Source: Lachnospiraceae bacterium (GTDB lineage: Bacteria > Bacillota > Clostridia > Lachnospirales > Lachnospiraceae). Taken from it: 64,000 bases of DNA. A program made the position numbers and the translations under genes. The notes under the pieces are model-generated. The model was not told the origin of the DNA and ran no database searches. It worked only from the letters and a program-made list of their open reading frames with translations. The DNA lies in contig JAFUFL010000026.1 of the NCBI GenBank assembly GCA_017469935.1, forward strand, positions 52,993 through 116,992, given 5' to 3'. Shown here piece by piece: positions 26,478 through 34,708 of this stretch. Position 1 is the stretch's first letter. Each line of letters starts with the position of its first letter.

Positions 26478-28281
26478 CGGCTTTGGCCAGAATGGAATAA
26501 TTGGTGTAGTAGACGACGAAACCGGGCTTGGCGCCGCTCGGCTTCTTGACGCCCTTGCGCAGGAGATAGTCGATCTCCACTTTGCCCTGCTCGCGGCCGG
26601 CCGAGTACCAGGCGGCGAGAGAGGCCGCCTCCTCGAAAGTGCGGTCGGGAATCTCCTCCATGGACTTGCCGCCGGCGCGCAGGATGACGTGGGAGCCGGG
26701 CATGTCGTTGGCGTGCATCCAGATGTCCGTCGGGTCCGCGAAATGGAACGTGAGCTGGTCGTTCTGGATGTTGTTCTTGCCGACGTAGATGTCGTAGCCG
26801 TCGCTGCTGACGTAGTGCAGCGGCTTGCTGACGGGCGTGCGGGCCTTTCCTTTTCTGCTGCCGGATTTGTCGAAGCCGGGGCGTTTCTTGCCGCTGCCAG
26901 AGTGCCGGCGGACCAGCCCGCTGTCCTCGAGCTCCTGACGGATCTGCGCCAGGTCGCCCTCCTCGGTGGCCAGATCCAGCGAAGTGCGGATGCTGCTGAG
27001 GTGGTCGATCTCGGCTTTTACCTCCGTGATCAGCTTGGTGAGGGCCTCGTTGGTCCTCTTGAGCTTGGTATAGCGGTCAAAATATCGCCTGGCGTTCTGC
27101 GTCGGCGATAGCGTGGGATCGAGCGGAATGCGGATCTTCTCGCCGGTGTAGTAGTTGTCGACCTCGCAGGACTTTGCGCCCGCCGGGACGGAGTAGGCAT
27201 AGGCGTTTAGGAGCTCGCCGTAGAGCCTGTATTTGTCCCTCTTTTCGGTGTCGCGCAGCTGCTTGCACTGCAGGTCGTATTTGTGCACGTCGCGCTCGAG
27301 GAGAGTCTGCACGATGCGGCGCAGGTCCGCCGACTTCTGGCGGGTCCGCGTGACCTCGTTTTTCTGGGCGTAGAAGGTCTCGAGCAGCTCCGAAACGGAG
27401 TCAAAGCGGACCTCCTCAAAACGCCCGGCGAAGTCGGAATAAATGCGCATGGGCACGGCGGCGTAGCCGACGGGCTCGCCGAGGCGCCCGCTCTCTTCCT
27501 TTTTATAGTAGATGCAGGGGGCAAAGCGACCCTGTCGCACATCCCGCATCAGGCCGTGGAATTCTCTCCACAGACCGGCCCGGTCCTCCGGGCTCATGGA
27601 AGAGGCGCTCCGGTCGTTGGAGAGCCCTGCGCGGTAGCAGAGCTCTTCGGCCATCTGCGTGGAAATTCCCGTGTAGGAGGCGGGCAGGAGCCTGGCCGGA
27701 GGGACCTGCTGTGTGCTGAGAAGCGCGTCGAACGCCTCCTCGCTTTCGGTGAGCGGATCCTTCTTGCCCCTTGTGTCGGGGATAAAATAGGGCCGCCCCG
27801 GAAGTACTTCCCTGACGGAACTTACCAGAGAGGAGATGTGCTTGATGCTGTCCACGATCTGTTCTTTGTCGTCCAGGAAGATGATATTGCTGTGTTTGCC
27901 CATGAGCTCGATGACCAGCGTGTGGCGGCAGAGGTCGCCCATCTCGTCGAGGTGTTCCACTTCAAAGCGCAGGATTCTCTCGAGCCCGGGCTGCGTCACG
28001 GACAGGATCCGCCCGTTCTGCAGGTGCTTGCGCAAAAGCATGCAGAAAGACGGCGCCTGCAGGGGCGCCTGCCTGGACCTGGCCGTGAAATAGGCGAGCG
28101 GGAGCGAGGCGTCGGCCGAGAGGTAGAGCCTGCACTGGCCGCCGCCGCACTCGGCGGTGGGTTTGAGTGTGAGGACCAGCTCGTCGCGGTCCGTCTGCGC
28201 TATTTTGTATATTCGGGCGCCTGTCAGTCTGTCACCGAGCTCCTTGCAGAGACAGGCGGTCGTGATGCCGTCAAAAGCCAT
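26437..28281 (-). CDS. rqcH: Rqc2 homologue, NFACT family ribosome quality control protein
   Basis: 614 residues. Binds stalled 50S subunits and directs C-terminal alanine tailing; older annotation is fibronectin-binding protein. NFACT-N begins MAFDGITTACLCKEL and includes SFCMLLRKHL; the usual Asp-Arg pair required for alanyl-tRNA recruitment reads Glu101-Arg102 here (GLERILRF). A coiled-coil middle (about 290-450) and an NFACT-R domain near 490-600 (YVSSDGYDIYVGKNN, DIWMHANDMPGSHVIL) follow. The last 15 or so residues (AKAEILCHRDVSSDTF) are unusual and are encoded by the GTGACAC repeat region. Confidence 0.88.
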   Translation of the reverse strand: MAFDGITTACLCKELGDRLTGARIYKIAQTDRDELVLTLKPTAECGGGQCRLYLSADASLPLAYFTARSRQAPLQAPSFCMLLRKHLQNGRILSVTQPGLERILRFEVEHLDEMGDLCRHTLVIELMGKHSNIIFLDDKEQIVDSIKHISSLVSSVREVLPGRPYFIPDTRGKKDPLTESEEAFDALLSTQQVPPARLLPASYTGISTQMAEELCYRAGLSNDRSASSMSPEDRAGLWREFHGLMRDVRQGRFAPCIYYKKEESGRLGEPVGYAAVPMRIYSDFAGRFEEVRFDSVSELLETFYAQKNEVTRTRQKSADLRRIVQTLLERDVHKYDLQCKQLRDTEKRDKYRLYGELLNAYAYSVPAGAKSCEVDNYYTGEKIRIPLDPTLSPTQNARRYFDRYTKLKRTNEALTKLITEVKAEIDHLSSIRTSLDLATEEGDLAQIRQELEDSGLVRRHSGSGKKRPGFDKSGSRKGKARTPVSKPLHYVSSDGYDIYVGKNNIQNDQLTFHFADPTDIWMHANDMPGSHVILRAGGKSMEEIPDRTFEEAASLAAWYSAGREQGKVEIDYLLRKGVKKPSGAKPGFVVYYTNYSILAKAEILCHRDVSSDTF

Positions 28282-28476
28282 AAATATGCGGCTCCTTTCG
28301 TATAGGTTTCGTACTTGTCCAGAGGCAATCGGTAAATCATCTGATTATAGCACAAGACGGGAGCGTTGTCGCCTTCCCGTCCCTTAAACAGGCGGCCGGA
28401 AGGCTCCGCTTTGCTTTACAAAGCCGTTAAAGAGCTGTAAAATCGGCTATATACAATTAATGGAGGACTACAGATT

Positions 28477-29355
28477 ATGATCAAGAGCATGACAGGATAC
28501 GGTCGGGCAGAGTTTGCAAACGAAGACCTCAAGATCACGGTGGAGATCAAATCCGTTAACAACCGCTATCTGGATATCGGGATCAAGATGCCCAGACAGC
28601 TCGGCATGCTTGAGTCGAGCATCCGCGCGGAGCTCAAGAAGTACATCGCGCGCGGCAAGGTAGACGTATATATCACCTATGAAGATCTGCAGGAAGCGAA
28701 CATGCAGGTCAAATACAACAGCAAGATCGCCGGCGAGTACCTGAGGTACCTCAGGCAGATGGCGGAGGAATACGGACTCGACGACGACATCCGTGTCTCT
28801 TCTCTGTCAAAATATCCCGACGTCTTCACGATGGAAGAGGAGCCCATGGATCCCGTGCAGCTCTGGGAGAGCCTGCGCGATGTGGTGCGCGAAGCGGCGG
28901 AGAGCTTCCTTCAGGCCAGGACCCGGGAGGGCGAGTTCCTCAGAAATGACCTTATGGGCAAGCTCGATGAGATGCAGAGCCACGTGGACTTCATCACGGA
29001 GCGCTCGCCGCAGATCGTGGCCGCCTACAGGCAGCGCCTGTACGACAAGGTGAAGGAGCTTCTCGGGGACAATGTGATCGAGGACAGCAGGATCCTTCAG
29101 GAAGTGACCATCTACGCCGACAAGGTGTGCGTGGATGAGGAGCTGGTGCGCCTGCAGAGCCATATCAATGCGACCAGAGAGGCGCTGGACGGAAGCGAGG
29201 GCGTCGGAAGAAAGCTCGATTTCATCGCCCAGGAGATGAACCGCGAGTCCAACACCATTCTCTCCAAGTCCGACAGCCTGGAAGTCTCCGACAGGGCCAT
29301 CGAGCTCAAGACGACCGTAGAAAAGGTCAGAGAGCAGATCCAGAACATAGAGTGA
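28477..29355 (+). CDS. yicC: YicC family endoribonuclease
   Basis: 292 residues with the classic N-terminus IKSMTGYGRAEF, the segment EIKSVNNRYLDI, and the C-terminal GRKLDFIAQEMNRESNTILSK. YicC proteins are endoribonucleases acting on structured or small RNAs in the cytoplasm. It is the first gene of a run yicC-remA-gmk-rpoZ-rimO-pgsA whose order is widely kept in Firmicutes. The start follows GGAGG by eight bases. Confidence 0.9.
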   Translation: MIKSMTGYGRAEFANEDLKITVEIKSVNNRYLDIGIKMPRQLGMLESSIRAELKKYIARGKVDVYITYEDLQEANMQVKYNSKIAGEYLRYLRQMAEEYGLDDDIRVSSLSKYPDVFTMEEEPMDPVQLWESLRDVVREAAESFLQARTREGEFLRNDLMGKLDEMQSHVDFITERSPQIVAAYRQRLYDKVKELLGDNVIEDSRILQEVTIYADKVCVDEELVRLQSHINATREALDGSEGVGRKLDFIAQEMNRESNTILSKSDSLEVSDRAIELKTTVEKVREQIQNIE

Positions 29356-29367
29356 GCGGCTTTTAAA

Positions 29368-29670
29368 ATGGATATGTTCAGGTTTATCAATATCGGTTTC
29401 GGCAATACGGTCAACGCGGGAAAGATCATCGCGATCGTAAGTCCCGACTCGGCGCCGGTAAAGCGCCTGGTCTCCCGGGCCAAGGAGGACGGCAGAGCCG
29501 TGGACGCCACGCAGGGGCGAAAGACCAAGGCCGTGATCATCATGGAAAACGACCGCATTGTACTGTCTGCCCTTCTGCCGGAGACGATCCGGGGGAGAGC
29601 CCAGGGCGGGAGTGAAGCGCCCGGCAGAGAGAGTGCGCCGGAAGAAGCGGCGAAAGAAGAGCTGGAATAA
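29368..29670 (+). CDS. remA: RemA/DUF370 regulatory protein
   Basis: 100 residues; FRFINIGFGNTVNAGKIIAIV and DATQGRKTKAVIIMENDRIVLSALLPETI cover the entire conserved domain. In Bacillus subtilis RemA is a DNA-binding ring that activates matrix and osmoprotection genes. The last 20 or so residues are a Glu/Ala-rich tail beyond the usual end. It starts 12 bases after yicC and precedes gmk, the standard order. Whether it regulates matrix genes here is unknown. Confidence 0.88.
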   Translation: MDMFRFINIGFGNTVNAGKIIAIVSPDSAPVKRLVSRAKEDGRAVDATQGRKTKAVIIMENDRIVLSALLPETIRGRAQGGSEAPGRESAPEEAAKEELE

Positions 29671-29712
29671 AAAGAGCAGGGATAAAAAGAGCTGGAAAGA
29701 GGAATACAGTAT

Positions 29713-30426
29713 ATGGCAGACGAAAAAAGACCCGGCAAATTAGTGATCATCTCCGGTTTCTCCGGCGTCGGCAAGGGAACGGTGGTCAGAAAGCTGCTCG
29801 AAAACTTCGGGCAATATGTTCTCTCCGTCTCGATGACGACCAGAAAGCCCAGGGAAGGGGAGAAGGACGGCGTCAATTACTATTTTGTCACAAATGAAAA
29901 ATTCGAGAATATGATCGAAAAGGACGGCTTCCTCGAGCACGCGCGCTATGCGGACCACTATTACGGGACGCCCATGGACTTCGTGATCCGAAGTACGAAG
30001 GAGGGCAAGAACGTGATCCTGGAGATCGAGGTCCAGGGAGCCATGCAGATCAAGGAAAAATATCCCGACGCGGTCCTGATCTTTGTCACCACGCCCAGCG
30101 CGATGGAGATGGCAAAGCGGCTGATCGGGAGAAAGACGGAGACACACGAGCAGATCCTGAGTCGCTTCAAGAGAGCCGTCGAGGAAGCGGAGCAGATGAA
30201 GAATTACGACTTCATCGTGATCAACGACAATCTCGACGACTGCGTAAAGGAAGTGAACCGCATCGTCGAAAACAATGAGGGCGGCGTGCGGTATGATCCG
30301 CAGTACAAGAAGGAATTTATCTCCGACCTGCAGAAAATCATCAAAAAGCACACCGAAGAGGCCGGAAAGCGGGCGATGGAGCAGATCGCTTCGGTAATCA
30401 AAGACAAAGGCAAAAACAATGCATAA
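29713..30426 (+). CDS. gmk: guanylate kinase
   Basis: Phosphorylates GMP to GDP with ATP. 237 residues. P-loop SGFSGVGKGTVVRKLL at residues about 14-29, GMP-binding SVSMTTRKPREGEKDGVNY and YYGTP, and the lid segment IGRKTETHEQILSRFKRA. The usual length is about 205, so there is a C-terminal extension of about 30 charged residues. It is embedded in the remA-rpoZ run. Confidence 0.95.
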   Translation: MADEKRPGKLVIISGFSGVGKGTVVRKLLENFGQYVLSVSMTTRKPREGEKDGVNYYFVTNEKFENMIEKDGFLEHARYADHYYGTPMDFVIRSTKEGKNVILEIEVQGAMQIKEKYPDAVLIFVTTPSAMEMAKRLIGRKTETHEQILSRFKRAVEEAEQMKNYDFIVINDNLDDCVKEVNRIVENNEGGVRYDPQYKKEFISDLQKIIKKHTEEAGKRAMEQIASVIKDKGKNNA

Positions 30427-30563
30427 ACCGCGCCGAATAAACTATACAAAAGAGCAAAATCTGTGATATAGTAAGTATTTGCATGAAGATTTGTGCGCCT
30501 TTATGCGTATTTGTGAGGAACTTGATGCGCTGGCGCGTATATAAGAAAGGAACAGGTATTAAA

Positions 30564-30917
30564 ATGATTCATCCCTCTTACGTGGATTTAATGAAGGTTG
30601 TCAATAAAGGCGTTGAAGAAGGCGAGACGCCCGTCATCAACAGCCGCTACTCCATTGTCATGGCGACGGCCAAGAGAGCGAGACAGATCGTGGACGGCGA
30701 CGAGCCGCTGATCGATGTCCCGGAAGGCGAGAAGCCCCTCTCCATCGCAGTGGAGGAGCTCAATCAGGAAAAAATCCGCATCCTGTCCGAGAACGAGCCC
30801 GACGAAGAAGAGGAAGACGAAGCCTTTGAAGAAGTCGAGGACGCTTCGGAAGAGGAGGATTTTGAGGAAGAAATCCCGGAAGAAATCAGCTCTGAAGGAG
30901 ATGATGTCACCGAATGA
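30564..30917 (+). CDS. rpoZ: DNA-directed RNA polymerase subunit omega
   Basis: 117 residues from the ATG at 30564, downstream of AGAAAGGAACAGG; the longer frame from 30483 has no ribosome site and no homology. The core has YVDLMKVVNKGV, INSRYSIVMATAKRARQI and PLSIAVEELNQEKI, which bind the RNA polymerase beta-prime C-terminus. From about residue 80 the protein ends in a strongly acidic tail of Asp/Glu runs. The stop overlaps the rimO start by four bases (ATGA). Confidence 0.9.
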   Translation: MIHPSYVDLMKVVNKGVEEGETPVINSRYSIVMATAKRARQIVDGDEPLIDVPEGEKPLSIAVEELNQEKIRILSENEPDEEEEDEAFEEVEDASEEEDFEEEIPEEISSEGDDVTE

Positions 30918-32254
30918 AGATCCTTTTTGTTTCTTTGGGCTGTGATAAGAATCTTGTGGATTCGGAGGAAATGCTGGGCTCTCTGAGAGAAAAGGGCTTT
31001 TCCTTTACGGACGATGAGAACGAGGCGGACGCCGCGATCGTCAACACGTGCTGCTTTATCATGGACGCGCAGAAGGAGAGCATTGACCAGATCCTCTCGC
31101 TGGCACAGCTGCGGACGGACGGAAAGCTCAAGGCTCTGATCGTGACGGGCTGCATGGCGCAGCGCTACAAGGATGAGGTGCTGAGGGAAATCCCGGAAGT
31201 GGACGCCGTGATCGGCACCACCGCCGAGAGCAGGATTGCCGAGATTCTGGAGGAAATCCTTGCCACAAACGGACCGGTCGGTTCCAACGGGCACCTGCTC
31301 GTGGAGAACGAGAACGAGAGGACCGGGACGAGAGCGGACCGCGTTGTCACGACGGGAGGCTACTACAGCTATCTCAAGATCGCGGAAGGGTGCGACAAAT
31401 GCTGCACCTACTGCGTAATCCCCTCGATCCGCGGGCGCTACAGGAGCGTTCCGAAGGAGGAGCTGGTGGAGCAGGCGAAAGCTCTTGCCGCCAAGGGAAT
31501 CAAGGAGCTGATTCTGGTGGCCCAGGAGACGACGCTGTACGGCACCGACCTGTATGGGCACAAGGCACTCCCGGAGCTTCTTCGGGACCTGGCACAGATC
31601 GAGGGCATCGAGTGGATCCGCCTGATGTACTGCTATCCTGAGGAAATCACCGTCGAGATCGCGGAAGCGATGAGGGATATCCCCAAGGTGCTCCACTACA
31701 TCGACATGCCGATCCAGCACGCGTCGGACAGCATCCTCAAGAGAATGGGAAGGCGCACCGACAAGCAGGAGCTGAAGCAGAAGGTCGCCATGCTGCGCGA
31801 AATGATGCCGGACATCTGTCTGCGGACGACTCTGATCACCGGTTTCCCCGGCGAGAAGGAAGAGGACCACAGGGAGCTTCTGGATTTTGTCAGGGAGATG
31901 CGCTTTGACCGCCTGGGAGTATTCACTTTCTCGAAAGAGGAGGGAACTCCCGCAGCTAAGATGTCCCCCCAGATCCCCGCGCGGGTCCGAAAAAAGAGAC
32001 AGAAAGAGCTCATGCTCCTGCAGCAACAGATCGCTTTCGAGACAGCGGCCGACATGGAAGGCCGTGAACTGGAAGTGCTGGTGGAAGGACAGCTTGTGGG
32101 TGAACAGGTATACCTTGCGAGAACTTATAAGGACGCTCCCGGCATAGACGGGGCGGTGTTTATTGAGACACAGAGAGAACTGATGACAGGTGATCTTGTG
32201 AAAGTAAAGATCACCGGTTCCAGAGAATATGATCTTATAGGAGGATTATTATGA
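30914..32254 (+). CDS. rimO: ribosomal protein S12 methylthiotransferase
   Basis: Radical SAM enzyme that adds a methylthio group to the conserved aspartate of ribosomal protein S12. 446 residues: N-terminal UPF0004 domain (SLGCDKNLVDSEEM, NTCCFI, TGCMAQRY), radical SAM cluster motif EGCDKCCTYCVIPSIRGRYRS at about 156-176, and a C-terminal TRAM domain (about 380-446). The MIQ.P.QH pattern of the family is seen as YIDMPIQHASD. It overlaps rpoZ and pgsA by four bases at each end, so these three are translationally coupled. Confidence 0.95.
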   Translation: MKILFVSLGCDKNLVDSEEMLGSLREKGFSFTDDENEADAAIVNTCCFIMDAQKESIDQILSLAQLRTDGKLKALIVTGCMAQRYKDEVLREIPEVDAVIGTTAESRIAEILEEILATNGPVGSNGHLLVENENERTGTRADRVVTTGGYYSYLKIAEGCDKCCTYCVIPSIRGRYRSVPKEELVEQAKALAAKGIKELILVAQETTLYGTDLYGHKALPELLRDLAQIEGIEWIRLMYCYPEEITVEIAEAMRDIPKVLHYIDMPIQHASDSILKRMGRRTDKQELKQKVAMLREMMPDICLRTTLITGFPGEKEEDHRELLDFVREMRFDRLGVFTFSKEEGTPAAKMSPQIPARVRKKRQKELMLLQQQIAFETAADMEGRELEVLVEGQLVGEQVYLARTYKDAPGIDGAVFIETQRELMTGDLVKVKITGSREYDLIGGLL

Positions 32255-32787
32255 ATCTGCCGAATAAACTCACTGTTGTGCGTATGGTATTGGTTCCTTT
32301 CTTTGTTGCAGCGCTGCTGCTCTCCAAGACGAACGACTCCCTGAAATGGGTGGCCCTGGCGCTCTTCGTCATCGCCTCGCTGACCGATTTCGCGGACGGC
32401 TACATTGCAAGAAAATATAATCTTGTCACGAACTTCGGAAAGTTCATGGATCCCCTGGCGGACAAGATCCTCACAATCTCCGGCATGATCTGCCTGGTCG
32501 AGCTGGGCAGGATCCCGTCCTGGATCGTCGTGATCATCGTGGCGAGAGAATTCATCATCAGCGGATTCCGCCTGGTGGCCGCAGAGAACGGCGTCGTGAT
32601 CGCCGCCAACTACTGGGGCAAGTTCAAGACCACGTTCCAGATGATCATGATCATTCTGATGATCATGAACATTCCTCAGCTGCAGATCGTCACGAATATC
32701 GTGATGTGGATCGCGCTGGCCCTGACTCTCATCTCGCTCTGGACCTACATTATGGCTAATAAGCAGGTGCTGGCAGGAGATAAATAA
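32251..32787 (+). CDS. pgsA: CDP-diacylglycerol--glycerol-3-phosphate 3-phosphatidyltransferase
   Basis: 178-residue integral membrane enzyme making phosphatidylglycerol phosphate. It begins MNLPNKLTVVRM and contains the CDP-alcohol phosphotransferase signature DFADGYIARKYNLVTNFGKF followed by MDPLADK. It overlaps rimO by four bases. Confidence 0.93.
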   Translation: MNLPNKLTVVRMVLVPFFVAALLLSKTNDSLKWVALALFVIASLTDFADGYIARKYNLVTNFGKFMDPLADKILTISGMICLVELGRIPSWIVVIIVAREFIISGFRLVAAENGVVIAANYWGKFKTTFQMIMIILMIMNIPQLQIVTNIVMWIALALTLISLWTYIMANKQVLAGDK

Positions 32788-32802
32788 TCGAATTCCGATA
32801 AA

Positions 32803-32829
32803 GCCCTGCCGGGTCCGTCCCGGCAGGGC
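32803..32829 (+). terminator. hairpin after pgsA
   Basis: GCCCTGCCGGG pairs perfectly with CCCGGCAGGGC around a five-base loop. The downstream tract (ATATTTC) is only weakly T-rich, so termination may be partial. Confidence 0.55.
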
Positions 32830-32872
32830 ATATTTCATAAAGGGCATATTTCTTTAAGAGGAAGGTTTTGCG

Positions 32873-33577
32873 ATGGGCAGATGTATCATGATGTGTGCAG
32901 GGGAGTTTCAACCTATGGAGATCGACCGCCGTCCCGGGGACTGGGTGGTGGCCGTGGACGGCGGCCTGAAGCACCTGGAGAAGTGCGGCATAGAACCGGA
33001 TTTCCTTCTGGGCGATTTCGACTCTCTGGGAGCCGGACACGAGGAAACGGTGGCAAAATACAGAGCCATGGGAGAGGATCACTTCCGCCGGTTCCCCGTT
33101 GTCAAGGACGACACGGACACAATGGCGGCAGCCAGGCTGGGGATCAGCAGAGGCTATAAGGAATTTCTGATCTACGGCGCCCTGGGAGGAAGACTCGATC
33201 ACACGATGGCCAACATTCAGGTCATGGTGTGGATCCTGCAAAACGGCGGCCGTGCATGGCTGCTCGACCGGGAGACCCGCGTCACGGTCCTGGGTCCGGG
33301 ACAGTTCATGATCCCGGAGGATTTTGAAGGAACCGTGTCACTTTTTTCGCTGGGCGACTGCCTGGAAGACGTGACTATCCGCGGCATGAAGTACGAAGTG
33401 GAACACGCCGTCGTCCGCAATGATTATCCGGTGGGCTGCAGCAATGAGACTCTGCCCCGCGGGGAGGGGAGGCCTGGCCTGTTCTCTATAGGAAAAGGCA
33501 CGGGACTGCTGGTCATGACGCGCGGCCTTATCAACAAGGGAGGCGGTCAGGTCCTGTCCACCCGGACGATGACCTGA
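32873..33577 (+). CDS. thiN: thiamine diphosphokinase
   Basis: Transfers pyrophosphate from ATP to thiamine. 234 residues of the TPK family: VVAVDGGLKHL, LLGDFDSLG (metal-binding Asp), KDDTDTMAAARL and YGALGGRLDHTMANIQ. The C-terminal half is the beta-rich thiamine-binding domain (VSLFSLGDCLEDVTIRGMKY). Its 3' end overlaps the convergent CDF gene by 31 bases with no terminator between them. Confidence 0.93.
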   Translation: MGRCIMMCAGEFQPMEIDRRPGDWVVAVDGGLKHLEKCGIEPDFLLGDFDSLGAGHEETVAKYRAMGEDHFRRFPVVKDDTDTMAAARLGISRGYKEFLIYGALGGRLDHTMANIQVMVWILQNGGRAWLLDRETRVTVLGPGQFMIPEDFEGTVSLFSLGDCLEDVTIRGMKYEVEHAVVRNDYPVGCSNETLPRGEGRPGLFSIGKGTGLLVMTRGLINKGGGQVLSTRTMT

Positions 33578-34707
33578 TAGCCGGGAAGCTCCGTGCCGAT
33601 ATAATTGGTGAGTTCGCCGATGATCTTTTCGTCCGACTCGCTGCAGGCGAAGGGGATCTGTGCGTCGAAAGACACGGCGGGACAGTCCTCCCCGCGCAGT
33701 ATGCGAAAATCGTGGAGTCCGGCGTCCGGATGTATGGCGTGGAGTTTCTTGAGGATCCTGGTTCTGAGCAGGTGAGCCTCGTGGTCACGGGAATCCACGG
33801 GATCGATGTGGATGACGCTCATGACGCCGAATTCTTTGTCGAGCCGCGACTCCAGCCGGTCTATGATATCGTGGGCGTGGACCAGCGTAAAATCGGAAGG
33901 GACTTCGGCGTGAAGAGACACGATCTGGTGCCCCGGGCCGTAGTCGTGGATCAGCAGGTCGTGCATATCGAGAATACCCTCGGTGTGCAGGACGCGGTCC
34001 ATGATCCCCTCGGCGAGTTTCGGGTCCGGCGCCTGCCCCAGAAGGGGACCGCAAGTCTCGATCAGAGTCCGGATCCCGGTCATGAGAATGAAGAGTGAGA
34101 CGGCGAGACCGCACCAGCCGTCCAGCTGCAGGCCCGTGCGGCTCGACAGGATCTGGCAGAGCAGAACGACGGAAGTGGCGGCGCAGTCACTTAAGGAATC
34201 CATGGCCGTGGAGTGCAGCGCCACGCTGTCGATCTTCGAAGACAGATTCTGATTGTAACAGAACATGTAGAGCTTTACGGCAATGGAAACAGCCAGTATG
34301 GCGACGGCTGTGCCGGAAAAAAGGATCTTCTGCGGATGCAGGATCCGGCTGACGGAGTCTTTGGCCAGATCGGCGCCCACAAGAATGATCGATATGCTGA
34401 CCAGAAGACCGGTGATATACTCGATCCGTCCGTGGCCGAAGGGATGGTCCTTGTCGGGCCCCCTTCCGGACAGCTTAAACCCGATCAGCGTGATCACGCT
34501 GGACGCCGCGTCGGAGAGGTTGTTGAAGCCGTCGGCCATGATGGATACGGAAGACGCCAGTATTCCGGCGGTGATTTTGCCGGCAAACAAAAGGATATTA
34601 AGAAAAATACCGACTGCCCCCGAGAGGACGCCGTAGCGGCGCCTCACCTCGGGAAGGTCGGTATTTTTGTAATCCGGGATAAAAAGTCTGGATAATAAAG
34701 TGATCAA
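33547..34707 (-). CDS. cation diffusion facilitator family transporter
   Basis: 386 residues: six membrane segments (about 25-215) with the metal-binding patterns SIMADGFNNLSDAASS and DHPFGHGRIEYI, and a second SVALHSTAMDSLSDC in helix V. A cytoplasmic C-terminal domain has HDLLIHDYGPGHQIVSLHAEV. CDF proteins export Zn, Fe, Mn or Co by proton antiport; the metal is not predictable here. The start appears to be TTG at 34707, six bases after GAGGG and one base after the glnN stop codon, implying coupling to glnN. The 3' end overlaps thiN. Confidence 0.88.
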   Translation of the reverse strand: MITLLSRLFIPDYKNTDLPEVRRRYGVLSGAVGIFLNILLFAGKITAGILASSVSIMADGFNNLSDAASSVITLIGFKLSGRGPDKDHPFGHGRIEYITGLLVSISIILVGADLAKDSVSRILHPQKILFSGTAVAILAVSIAVKLYMFCYNQNLSSKIDSVALHSTAMDSLSDCAATSVVLLCQILSSRTGLQLDGWCGLAVSLFILMTGIRTLIETCGPLLGQAPDPKLAEGIMDRVLHTEGILDMHDLLIHDYGPGHQIVSLHAEVPSDFTLVHAHDIIDRLESRLDKEFGVMSVIHIDPVDSRDHEAHLLRTRILKKLHAIHPDAGLHDFRILRGEDCPAVSFDAQIPFACSESDEKIIGELTNYIGTELPGYQVIVRVDRT

Positions 34708-34708
34708 T

